Assembly (NCBI GenBank): GCA_905215045.1
Contig: CAJMOO010000073.1
Span: forward strand, 1-8,857
Source: an uncultured bacterium
Lineage (GTDB): Bacteria; Bacillota_A; Clostridia; Lachnospirales; Lachnospiraceae
Length of the DNA: 8,857 nucleotides
Reading direction: 5' to 3'
Shown here: piece after piece, positions 1-7,677 of the stretch
How the letters are laid out: each line of letters opens with the position of its first letter
Numbering within the stretch: the first letter of the stretch is position 1
The notes under the pieces: model-generated
The model's database searches: none
Told to the model about the DNA's origin: nothing
The model's input: only the letters and a program-made list of their open reading frames with translations
Program-made: the position numbers and the translations under genes

Positions 1-431
1 CCTGCATCGATATAGGCACTTTCGATATCCAGACGTTTCCCCTGCCTTGCAGTGATCTTTGTCTGTTCATATACTTCAACATCCTTCGTCATAAACAAAA
101 ACAACTTCACTGGATGGACCTGAATGCTTGTCTCTGAAATAATTTCAAGATCACATGGAATATGTTGTCTTATAATATAATTTTTCAAAATACAGAGCTC
201 TTTAAATTCATTCATGTTCGTTGCTTTCAAAATCCCCATGCCACCAAGTTCTGGCATATCTCCAATACTTTTTTCTTCAATGATCATAACTGATCTTCCC
301 ATTTCTTTTTGAAAATTTGCCTCTATTGCATGTTTCAGGGTTGCACCTACATATAAAATATCTGTTTTTTTATCTCTTTTTAAAATCGGATAAACTGGAA
401 ATTCCATCTGTTCCTGCCAAATAGAATGCAT
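1..431 (-). CDS. Partial, divergent FAD-dependent oxidoreductase-like protein (DAO type, N-terminal 143 residues)
   Basis: The gene starts at ATG 431-429 and runs off the left edge without a stop; 143 residues are visible. AGGAGG lies 9 nt upstream of the ATG. From memory, the N-terminus matches DAO-family FAD oxidoreductases: SIW at 3-5, FP at 11-12, then KTDILYVG at 22-29, where the family has KTDVLIIGGGxAG. A second match is HPVKLFLFMTKDVEVYEQT at 106-124, like the family's HPLKFL...YE.T segment. The glycine-rich FAD motif is not intact: GATLKH at 29-34 replaces GGGxAG. The spacing between the two matches also looks shorter than in canonical members. It may therefore be a non-catalytic paralogue or bind its cofactor differently. 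It follows asnS by 52 nt, probably in the same transcript, with its start codon inside a hairpin. The reading frame is clear; the family call is moderate because only about a third of such a protein is visible. Confidence 0.55.
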   Translation of the reverse strand, partial: MHSIWQEQMEFPVYPILKRDKKTDILYVGATLKHAIEANFQKEMGRSVMIIEEKSIGDMPELGGMGILKATNMNEFKELCILKNYIIRQHIPCDLEIISETSIQVHPVKLFLFMTKDVEVYEQTKITARQGKRLDIESAYIDA

Positions 432-474
432 ATACTACTACCTCCTAAAAATTGCTCTCGTAATAGTATATGCA
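427..474 (-). promoter_or_regulatory. RNA hairpin enclosing the SD and start codon of the gene downstream of asnS
   Basis: On the minus strand TGCATATACTATTAC (474-460) pairs with GTAGTAGTATATGCA (441-427). This gives 15 contiguous pairs with one G-U wobble and an 18-nt loop. The 3' arm contains the ATG at 431-429, and the Shine-Dalgarno GGAGG (445-441) sits at the loop's 3' end with its last G in the stem. The hairpin begins 10 nt after the asnS stop codon. No T-run follows, so it is not a standard Rho-independent terminator. The inferred role is lowering translation initiation of the downstream gene, or acting as a protein or RNase site. Confidence 0.65.
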
Positions 475-483
475 AAATTTATC

Positions 484-1869
484 TTAATATTGACACTTTC
501 CTACAGTTCTTGGATATGGAATGACATCTCTGATATTTGCAATTCCTGTTGCATACATTACCATACGCTCAAATCCAAGTCCGAATCCTGCATGTCTTGT
601 GGAACCATATTTGCGAAGATCTAAATAGAAATCATAATCTTCTGGTTTCATACCTAATTCTGTGATTCTCTCTTCCAGTTTCGCAAGATCATCTTCTCTC
701 TGGCTTCCCCCGATGATTTCTCCAATAGCTGGCACTAAAAGATCCATGGCTGCAACCGTCTTGTTGTCTTCATTCATCTTCATATAAAATGCTTTGATCT
801 CTTTTGGATAGTCTGTGACAAACACTGGTTTCTTAAAGATCTTCTCTGTCAGATAACGTTCATGCTCTGTCTGAAGATCAATTCCCCAAGACACTTTATA
901 TTCGAATTCATCATTGTGTTCTTCTAATAATTTCACTGCTTCTGTATAAGTAACTCTTCCAAAATCAGAAGATACTACATGGTTCAAACGTTCTAATAAT
1001 CCTTTATCTACGAATTTATTAAAGAACTGTAATTCTTCCTGTGCATGCTCCATCACATAATTGATGATATATTTGATCATCTGCTCTGCAAGGATCATAT
1101 TATCCTCAAGATCTGCAAATGCGATCTCTGGCTCGATCATCCAGAATTCTGCTGCATGTCTTGTTGTATTGGAATCTTCAGCTCTGAAAGTTGGTCCAAA
1201 TGTATAAATATTGCGGAATGCCTGTGCAAAAGTCTCTCCTGCAAGCTGTCCGCTGACGGTTAAGCTGACTGGCTTCTTAAAGAAATCCTGTTCATAATCA
1301 ACTTTTCCTTCTTCAGCGATCTTGTTAAGATCCATCGTTGTTACCTGGAACATCTCTCCAGCACCTTCACAGTCCTGTCCTGTGATCAATGGTGTATGCA
1401 CGTATACAAAATCACGTTCCTGAAAGAATTTATGGATCGCATATGCAATCTGAGAACGAACTCTGAATACTGCCTGAAACGTATTCGTTCTTGGTCTTAA
1501 ATGAGAGATAGATCTTAAATATTCTAATGTATGACGTTTTTTCTGTAATGGATAATCGGATGGGCATTCTCCCTCGACTTCTACACTCTTTGCATGAATC
1601 TCAAATGGCTGTTTCGCATCTGGTGTCACGATCACAGTTCCATTAACGATCACAGCTGTTCCAACATTTAATTTGCTGACCGTATCAAAGTTGCCCATCT
1701 CCTGATCATATACAACCTGAATCGGTTCAAAAAATGTACCATCATTAATAACCAGAAATCCGAATTTCTTTGATCCACGATTGCTTTTTACCCAGCCGCA
1801 GATCTCTACTTCTTTCTGATCATATTCTTTGTAATTTCGAAATAATGTTCTTCCTGTCATCATTTCCAT
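484..1869 (-). CDS. asnS: Asparaginyl-tRNA synthetase (AsnRS), EC 6.1.1.22
   Basis: This cytosolic class IIb synthetase charges tRNA-Asn with asparagine using ATP. At 461 residues it is full length for the bacterial enzyme. The N-terminal OB-fold anticodon-binding domain spans about 20-108 ([21 protein letters not shown]). The catalytic domain spans about 130-461. Motif 2 is [20 protein letters not shown] at 224-243, including the FRAE arginine and glutamate that handle ATP and amino acid. Motif 3 is GFGLGFERM at 428-436 with its ATP-binding arginine. AEFWMIEPE marks AsnRS rather than AspRS or LysRS. The first ATG is chosen because GGAGG (1885-1881) lies 11 nt upstream; two further Met codons follow within four residues, so the true start could be 1863 or 1860. 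It sits 25 nt after the PPC gene and is probably co-transcribed with it. I saw no T-box sequence upstream. Confidence 0.97.
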   Translation of the reverse strand: MEMMTGRTLFRNYKEYDQKEVEICGWVKSNRGSKKFGFLVINDGTFFEPIQVVYDQEMGNFDTVSKLNVGTAVIVNGTVIVTPDAKQPFEIHAKSVEVEGECPSDYPLQKKRHTLEYLRSISHLRPRTNTFQAVFRVRSQIAYAIHKFFQERDFVYVHTPLITGQDCEGAGEMFQVTTMDLNKIAEEGKVDYEQDFFKKPVSLTVSGQLAGETFAQAFRNIYTFGPTFRAEDSNTTRHAAEFWMIEPEIAFADLEDNMILAEQMIKYIINYVMEHAQEELQFFNKFVDKGLLERLNHVVSSDFGRVTYTEAVKLLEEHNDEFEYKVSWGIDLQTEHERYLTEKIFKKPVFVTDYPKEIKAFYMKMNEDNKTVAAMDLLVPAIGEIIGGSQREDDLAKLEERITELGMKPEDYDFYLDLRKYGSTRHAGFGLGFERMVMYATGIANIRDVIPYPRTVGKCQY

Positions 1870-1894
1870 GTTATCTTTGTCCTCCGTTTTTCAC

Positions 1895-2314
1895 TTAGAA
1901 TTCAAATAAATTCAGCCCGATTTCTTCATCAAACTTGCGGTCAACTGTGCCTTCGATCTCGGTTAATACAAGTTCTCCGGTTCCGCTGATCACTGCTTCT
2001 GTCAGATGACCTCCATAGACATTCCCTGCTTCATCCGCAACACTGATATGGAAGTGTGTATAAGTTTCCCCATTCATAGTATTGATATTCCCACCAATGG
2101 AAACGATCTCAAGATCACCTTCCCATGTATGGCCTTTGAATACTTTTTCCTTTGTATCAAAAACACCAGCTGTTACTTTGCCTGCTGCCCCGATTCCTGT
2201 TAAGTATGCAAGTTTGATATTTTCTTTTTGGGCGACCTCTTTTAATTTTGCACAGATTTCTTCGCCTTTGTCAATTCTTATTACGTATTGATTGTTGAAT
2301 TTTTTGTATTCCAT
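1895..2314 (-). CDS. PPC domain-containing DNA-binding protein (DUF296)
   Basis: The protein has 139 residues and is a single PPC (plants and prokaryotes conserved) domain. Such proteins form trimers; some members, such as plant AHL proteins, bind DNA, but the bacterial stand-alone role is unsettled. Seen here are the conserved N-terminal strand with YVIRIDKGEEI (10-20), the glycine-rich LTGIGAAGKVTAGVFD (38-53), and the histidine cluster THFHISVAD...YGGHL (86-104). H87, H89 and H103 are the expected metal ligands. The frame stays open upstream to 2419, which would add 35 residues. ATG 2314 is preferred because an AAGGAGGT site ends 7 nt before it. The ATG at 2320 is only 2 nt from GGAGG, too close for efficient initiation. 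The gene heads a likely operon with asnS (25-nt gap). The domain call is firm; the cellular function is unknown. Confidence 0.85.
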   Translation of the reverse strand: MEYKKFNNQYVIRIDKGEEICAKLKEVAQKENIKLAYLTGIGAAGKVTAGVFDTKEKVFKGHTWEGDLEIVSIGGNINTMNGETYTHFHISVADEAGNVYGGHLTEAVISGTGELVLTEIEGTVDRKFDEEIGLNLFEF

Positions 2315-2321
2315 GTTCATT

Positions 2322-2329
2322 ACCTCCTT
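2322..2329 (-). promoter_or_regulatory. Shine-Dalgarno site deciding the PPC protein start
   Basis: AAGGAGGT is a near-perfect anti-16S match. Its GGAGG core (2327-2323) is 8 nt from the ATG at 2314 but only 2 nt from the ATG at 2320. This supports the shorter MEYKKF start and argues against the long in-frame extension up to 2419. Confidence 0.8.
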
Positions 2330-2401
2330 TTGGCTCTTATAATCCTGCATATATTTTACCGCACGTGCTATTTCTTTTCTAGGTGTTTTCATAGATTTCT
2401 T

Positions 2402-2434
2402 AGTGACATCCTCTCCCACCTATAGGACGCCACT
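2402..2434 (-). other. 10-bp hairpin in the leader of the PPC-asnS unit (possible relic IS200/IS605-type end)
   Basis: On the minus strand AGTGGCGTCC (2434-2425) can pair with GGATGTCACT (2411-2402) across a 13-nt loop. Both imperfect positions become G-U pairs in minus-strand RNA, whereas plus-strand RNA would have A-C mismatches. That favours a structured leader RNA upstream of the PPC gene. No T-run follows, so it is not a simple terminator. Alternatively, the arrangement CGTCC-TATAGG-...-GGATGTCAC resembles, from memory, the hairpin-plus-GGATGTCAC right end of IS200/IS605-type (tnpB) elements. No transposase remains nearby. Confidence 0.4.
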
Positions 2435-2471
2435 GAAAAAAGATAAAACCATTTAATAATATATATCTTGT

Positions 2472-2508
2472 AAAAAAATGGATGCCTCCTTCTAAGAAAA
2501 CATCCATC
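2472..2508 (-). terminator. Rho-independent-like terminator after glpF
   Basis: Thirty-six nucleotides past the glpF stop, ATGGATG (2507-2501) pairs perfectly with CATCCAT (2484-2478) around a 16-nt loop. Seven T residues follow on the minus strand (2478-2472), the first of them paired. The stem is short and has only three G-C pairs, so termination may be partial, allowing read-through into the PPC-asnS unit. An AGGAGG in the loop has no usable start codon behind it. Confidence 0.65.
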
Positions 2509-2543
2509 TTTTCAATCTCTATTTTATTTTCGTTTATCTAATA

Positions 2544-3257
2544 CTACCATGGAATGACTACAAATAATCCTCCTGCGAGCAGTGCTCCAATGATCGGTCC
2601 TACAACAGGAATCCATGCATATCCAAAGTTAGAATCCCCTTTTCCTGGGATTGGAAGAACTGCATGTGCAAGTCTTGGTCCTAAATCTCTGGCTGGATTG
2701 ATCGCATATCCTGTCAATCCTCCAAGTGACATACCAATGGAAACGATAATTGCAAATACAAAGAAATAATTAAGTCCCATAGAACTTGCATTTTCTACAT
2801 TTCCGATTCCTAAGATTGCAAAGACTAAAACAAAAGTTCCAATGATCTCACTTAACAGGTTTAATCCTGTATTCGCAATAGAAGGTCCTGTACAAAATAC
2901 TCCTAATTTTATTCCCTGATCTTTGGTTGCCTCAAACTGCCCTGCAAATAAAACATAAACAAGGACTGCTCCTACAAATGCTCCTGCAAACTGAGCGATC
3001 ACATATCCTGGCACCATAGACCAAGAGAAATTGCCAATAGCCGCAAGTGCGATCGTAAGTGCCGGGTTAAAATGAGCTCCAGATGAAGATCCAAAAATAA
3101 ATGCTGGTACAAGCACCGCAAGTCCCCATGCAAATGTGATCTGCACTGCTCCTGCACCTTTCATTCCTGATCTGTCAAGGTTTACATTTGCTACAACTCC
3201 ATCACCAAGTAAGATTAAGAGCATTGTTCCGATAAATTCTGAAATATAAGGTAACAT
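2544..3257 (-). CDS. glpF: Glycerol uptake facilitator (aquaglyceroporin, MIP family)
   Basis: GlpF is a membrane channel for passive entry of glycerol and other small polyols. Its 237 residues are typical of the family. It shows six hydrophobic helices and two half-helices. The first Asn-Pro-Ala motif is in GAHFNPALTIALA (N64-P65-A66) and the second in GYAINPARDLGPRLA (N187-P188-A189). Arg190 is the selectivity-filter arginine. Asp191 directly after it, together with a long loop (LPIPGKGDSNFGYAW, 201-215), marks an aquaglyceroporin rather than a strict water channel. The N-terminus SEFIGTMLLILLGDGVVANV is the usual GlpF first helix. The start at 3257 has a modest GAGGG ribosome-binding site 7 nt upstream. 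The gene follows glpK by 39 nt, so transport and trapping of glycerol are expressed together, and a hairpin terminator lies downstream. The family call is very secure; glycerol preference is inferred from motif and context. Confidence 0.95.
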   Translation of the reverse strand: MLPYISEFIGTMLLILLGDGVVANVNLDRSGMKGAGAVQITFAWGLAVLVPAFIFGSSSGAHFNPALTIALAAIGNFSWSMVPGYVIAQFAGAFVGAVLVYVLFAGQFEATKDQGIKLGVFCTGPSIANTGLNLLSEIIGTFVLVFAILGIGNVENASSMGLNYFFVFAIIVSIGMSLGGLTGYAINPARDLGPRLAHAVLPIPGKGDSNFGYAWIPVVGPIIGALLAGGLFVVIPW

Positions 3258-3296
3258 AGTCTTTCCCTCTTTTCTTTTTAATTTTTCATGATATAT

Positions 3297-4802
<1,506 letters not shown>

Positions 4803-4826
4803 CTATGACTCTTTTATTATATGTTC

Positions 4827-4855
4827 ATATTACATTATGCATAATTTTGTGTCTA
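4827..4855 (-). promoter_or_regulatory. Candidate sigma-A promoter for glpKF
   Basis: Minus-strand TAGACA (4855-4850, five of six to TTGACA) is separated by exactly 17 nt from TAATAT (4832-4827, four of six to TATAAT). Initiation would fall near 4820, leaving a leader of about 30 nt before the glpK ATG. A perfect TATAAT also occurs at 4821-4816 but lacks a good -35. A-tracts upstream (4862-4893) could act as an UP element. The site lies downstream of the terminator of the previous operon, as expected for an independent unit. Confidence 0.55.
4834..4845. promoter_or_regulatory. 12-bp palindrome in the glpKF promoter spacer (possible operator)
   Basis: ATTATGCATAAT is a perfect 12-bp palindrome lying entirely between the proposed -35 and -10 hexamers of glpK. 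A dimeric repressor bound there would block RNA polymerase. The sequence is AT-rich, so chance occurrence is possible. It does not look like a cre (CcpA) site. Confidence 0.35.
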
Positions 4856-4898
4856 TTATTTATCTTTTTTTGTGCATTTTTTTAAATTTAAAAGGTCG

Positions 4899-4941
4899 AA
4901 AAAACCCTCTTTTTTCACTAAATTTTGTTCAAAAAGAGAGT
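4899..4941 (-). terminator. Rho-independent terminator of the G3P redox operon
   Basis: ACTCTCTTTTT (4941-4931) pairs with AAAAAGAGGGT (4914-4904), giving 11 pairs with one G-U, around a 16-nt loop. It is followed by a run of T (4904-4899, the first base paired). It begins about 30 nt past the stop of the G3P dehydrogenase-like gene and separates that operon from the glpKF promoter. Confidence 0.85.
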
Positions 4942-4971
4942 ATTTTCGTGAATTTCTAATTTTTTATTTTA

Positions 4972-6015
4972 TTATTCTACAACAGTCGTAAATTTTTCCC
5001 AAGGAATATCAACTTCTGCGCCTTCATTGATGATCGCATCTACATGCATTAACAATGGGAAGTCATCTAAAGATACAACGCCTCTTTCTGCCAGTTTACG
5101 TACGGCACGAGCTGTTCTTGTTGCAATAACGATAGACTCTAAAGTTACACCCTGTAATTCTTCCATTGCCTGATCAAATGTCAGTCCACGTCCTAATAAT
5201 GTACCAATCTTACGAGTTCTTCCACCGAAGACTGTTACATATAAGTCACCAGCTCCGTGAATGATGTTTTCTGGTCCACCATGAATCAGTTCTAACAGAT
5301 GGATCATTTCTTTGACACCCTGTCCAAACAATGCTGCCTGAGAATTATAATGTACTGCTCCGATCTCTCCATCTCTCTTCTCTGCTAAACCAACTGCAAG
5401 AGACACACCTAATGCATAAGCATTCTTCATGGCTACGGCACACTCAACACCTACAACATCTGTAGAAAGACTGATGTGATAGTAATCTGTTGTTAATAAA
5501 GATTTGATGAATTTTAATGTTTCCATGTCTTTTCCACAGAAAGCTACATGGCTGTCATCGTGGTCTGCTAATTCATAACTTGTGCATGGTCCACCGATGG
5601 CGTTAAAGTTGATGTGTTTTCCTTCTGGCTGTCTCTGTTCAAAGATATGTGGGTAAGGAACTAAAGTTCCGTCTTCTAAGTCTACCATACCTTTTGTAAC
5701 TGTTAATAAAGGTACATCTTCTGGCAATACTGGAAGGATCTCATCACAGAACCAGTCAAGTCCGAAACTGCTGACTCCTCCTAAGATCAGATCTGCTCCT
5801 TCTAAAGCTTCTTCTAATTCTTCGATCTGATAATATTTGATTCCGTCATGAAGAGTTCTCTTTAATGTGATATGGAAATTATCTTTCTTTAATCCATCAA
5901 TGATATCTCTGTCTAAAGGTGACCCTACCAGACGTACCTCATGTCCATTTTCAAATGCTGGGAATGTGATTGCAGAGTTCATCTGACCTGCACAAACAAA
6001 TGTAATAACGCTCAT
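4972..6015 (-). CDS. Divergent NAD(P)-dependent glycerol-3-phosphate dehydrogenase (GpsA-like)
   Basis: This 347-residue soluble protein has the two-domain G3P dehydrogenase layout, expected to interconvert G3P and dihydroxyacetone phosphate with NAD(P)(H). Family marks are TKG (107-109), GGPCTSYEL (141-149, canonical GPS replaced by GPC) and ECAVAMKNAYALG (191-203) with the expected catalytic lysine K197. GAGDLYVT (254-261) includes D257. GRTRKIGTLLGRG (265-277) keeps Arg266 of the phosphate-binding Arg-Asn pair but has Thr for Asn. The N-terminal Rossmann motif reads CAGQMNSA (8-15) instead of GAGxxGxA, so two of three glycines are changed. GGAGG lies 7 nt before the ATG at 6015. It is last in the operon, 43 nt after the DUF1667 gene. 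It is clearly a paralogue rather than a standard biosynthetic gpsA, so no symbol is given. Cofactor and direction are uncertain. Confidence 0.82.
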   Translation of the reverse strand: MSVITFVCAGQMNSAITFPAFENGHEVRLVGSPLDRDIIDGLKKDNFHITLKRTLHDGIKYYQIEELEEALEGADLILGGVSSFGLDWFCDEILPVLPEDVPLLTVTKGMVDLEDGTLVPYPHIFEQRQPEGKHINFNAIGGPCTSYELADHDDSHVAFCGKDMETLKFIKSLLTTDYYHISLSTDVVGVECAVAMKNAYALGVSLAVGLAEKRDGEIGAVHYNSQAALFGQGVKEMIHLLELIHGGPENIIHGAGDLYVTVFGGRTRKIGTLLGRGLTFDQAMEELQGVTLESIVIATRTARAVRKLAERGVVSLDDFPLLMHVDAIINEGAEVDIPWEKFTTVVE

Positions 6016-6058
6016 TTCTTATCCTCCTAAAATATCTTTCTTCTTATTATATACTTAT

Positions 6059-6409
6059 TTATTCTGTTACTTTTTTACATGCTACGACATCAACACCAAG
6101 TCCCAGTACATCAGAGATCACTACATCTCCGATCGCTACAGGAGCTTTCAGGGTTACTTTATCTAACTCTTTCATGATATCATAGATCTTTCCTTTTGGA
6201 ATATCACTTGCAGTTTTGACTGGAACTCTTCTTGCAGTTTTGGCCTCAACTCTGACTGTAGAAGTGATCACTCGTGTTGGATTTACCAGCTCTTTTTCTC
6301 CATAAGCAGCTCCTCTTGGGCATCCGTTTCCAGTGACTTTATATCCATTTTCTTCATCAACTTTTAAATGACATCCTTTTGGACATACGATACAAATTAA
6401 ATCTGTCAT
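6059..6409 (-). CDS. DUF1667 cysteine-rich protein, probable Fe-S partner of the G3P oxidoreductase
   Basis: The protein is 116 residues, the usual DUF1667 size. The N-terminus carries C6-x2-C9-x3-C13 and C30 (CIVCPKGCHL...GNGCPRGAAYG). This spacing resembles the [4Fe-4S] binding segment at the N-terminus of molybdopterin oxidoreductases, so one cubane cluster is a reasonable inference. A fifth cysteine is C111. The remainder (NPTRVITSTVRV, PVKTASDIPKGKIYDIMKEL) is the conserved domain body, with no membrane segment. It starts 2 nt after the stop of the FAD/NAD oxidoreductase, with AGGTG in the end of that gene, 7 nt from the ATG. Such tight linkage points to fixed stoichiometry with the two flavoproteins. 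From memory, the same trio sits near glpF and glpK in Thermotoga maritima. Its biochemical role is not established. Confidence 0.88.
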   Translation of the reverse strand: MTDLICIVCPKGCHLKVDEENGYKVTGNGCPRGAAYGEKELVNPTRVITSTVRVEAKTARRVPVKTASDIPKGKIYDIMKELDKVTLKAPVAIGDVVISDVLGLGVDVVACKKVTE

Positions 6410-6411
6410 CT

Positions 6412-7677
6412 TTATGCACCTACCTTTTCTACAGATACTGTAATCTCACCATTTTCTACTTTATCTAAAAATGCTTTCGGAATAACGATCTTTTCCATTT
6501 CTCCTGGTGCCATGTGTTCTCTCTTAAAGGAAGCAAGTTCCTCACCATTTGATCTTACTTTGATCGCTACATCTGTAAATACGTTTCTTGCACGGAACAT
6601 AACTTCAACTTTCTTGTCTACATTAGATGGACGTACTTTCTGTGGCACGATTCCGTTGACCCCATCTCCATTTTTGATATCGATGCATGTCTGATCTTTT
6701 GTTTCTCCATTTTTTACGTATTCTGCAGCACTCTTTCCTGCCTTCTGGCTTTCTGCTGTAACAAAGTCTACTAGGTCATGAACATGAACGACATTTCCAC
6801 TTGCGAAGATTCCTTCTGCTGAAGTTTCCATGTTTTCATATACAACTGGTCCACTTGTGGCTGGATCCATTGTAATTCCTGCAGATCTTGTTAATTCATT
6901 TTCTGGGATCAATCCAACAGATAATAATACAGTATCTACATCAAATTCCATCTCTGTTCCTGGAATTGGTTGATTCTTTTCATCAACTTTTGATACGATA
7001 ACTTTCTCAACTCGTTTATCACCCTGAATATCTGTGATCGTATGTGATAAATACAGTGGAATATCATAATCATTTAAGCACTGTACGATGTTACGGTTTA
7101 ATCCGTTAGAATATGGACAAAGCTCTACACATCCAACTACTTTTGCACCCTCTAAACTCATGCGTCTTGCCATGATCAGTCCGATATCTCCGGATCCTAA
7201 GATCAGTACTTTCTTACCTACCATATATCCTTCGATATTCACATATCTCTGTGCTGCACCTGCTGTAAACACTCCAGCCGGACGATCACCAGGGATCGCG
7301 ATGGCTCCTCTTGTTCTTTCACGGCATCCCATATTTAAGATAATGGATTTACCTTCAAGTTTCATATAACCATTTTTCTTATTCATGGCATGTACACATT
7401 TTTCTGTTTCATCTACGTCAAGAACCATCGTATCAAGCATCACTTCGATATTTGTTTCATTTAACATATCAATGAATTTACCTGCATATTCAGGTCCTGT
7501 TAATTCTTCTTTGAAATAATGGAGTCCAAATCCATTATGAATACACTGATTTAAGATTCCTCCAAGTTCCTGATCACGTTCTACAACCAGAACTTTTTCG
7601 GCACCATTTTTACTTGCTTCCACTGCTGCTGCCAGTCCTGCAGGTCCTCCACCTACAACGATTACATCATACTTCAT
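6412..7677 (-). CDS. FAD/NAD(P)-dependent oxidoreductase, partner of the GlpA-like protein
   Basis: The 421-residue flavoprotein has a pyridine nucleotide-disulfide oxidoreductase fold. The FAD motif is VGGGPAGLAAA (8-18) with an acidic end at E33. The NAD(P) motif is ILGSGDIGLIMARRM (159-173). The second FAD contact is GIFASGNVVHVHDLVD (289-304). GGILNQCIHNGFGLHYF (39-55) holds C45; there is no CxxC redox pair, so it is not a thioredoxin reductase. About 100 residues after the flavin core (325-421) form a small beta-rich tail ending in ITVSVEKVGA. The ATG overlaps the upstream stop (TAATG), with GGAGGTG inside the preceding gene. Translational coupling on both sides implies a complex with the GlpA-like and DUF1667 proteins, probably passing electrons between G3P and NAD(P). 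The substrate is inferred from context only. Confidence 0.88.
   Translation of the reverse strand: MKYDVIVVGGGPAGLAAAVEASKNGAEKVLVVERDQELGGILNQCIHNGFGLHYFKEELTGPEYAGKFIDMLNETNIEVMLDTMVLDVDETEKCVHAMNKKNGYMKLEGKSIILNMGCRERTRGAIAIPGDRPAGVFTAGAAQRYVNIEGYMVGKKVLILGSGDIGLIMARRMSLEGAKVVGCVELCPYSNGLNRNIVQCLNDYDIPLYLSHTITDIQGDKRVEKVIVSKVDEKNQPIPGTEMEFDVDTVLLSVGLIPENELTRSAGITMDPATSGPVVYENMETSAEGIFASGNVVHVHDLVDFVTAESQKAGKSAAEYVKNGETKDQTCIDIKNGDGVNGIVPQKVRPSNVDKKVEVMFRARNVFTDVAIKVRSNGEELASFKREHMAPGEMEKIVIPKAFLDKVENGEITVSVEKVGA

Noticed and set aside
1045..1263. Plus-strand open frame inside asnS
   Set aside because: It is antisense to AsnRS motif regions, has no ribosome-binding site and no recognisable domain.
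2411..2424. GGTGGGAG-like string considered as a T-box for the asnS operon
   Set aside because: The conserved AGGGTGGNACC core is absent, there is no antiterminator/terminator pair, and the leader is too short.
2485..2490. AGGAGG in the loop of the terminator after glpF
   Set aside because: No start codon with a sustained frame follows at suitable spacing; the signal is part of the terminator loop.
4880..4893. TTTTAAATTTAAAA 14-bp palindrome upstream of the glpK promoter
   Set aside because: It is pure A/T and expected by chance in such DNA; an UP-element role is more economical than an operator.
7088..7369. Plus-strand open frame of 93 codons inside the FAD/NAD oxidoreductase
   Set aside because: It lies antisense to the NAD-binding domain and its composition mirrors the opposite frame; it is a shadow.
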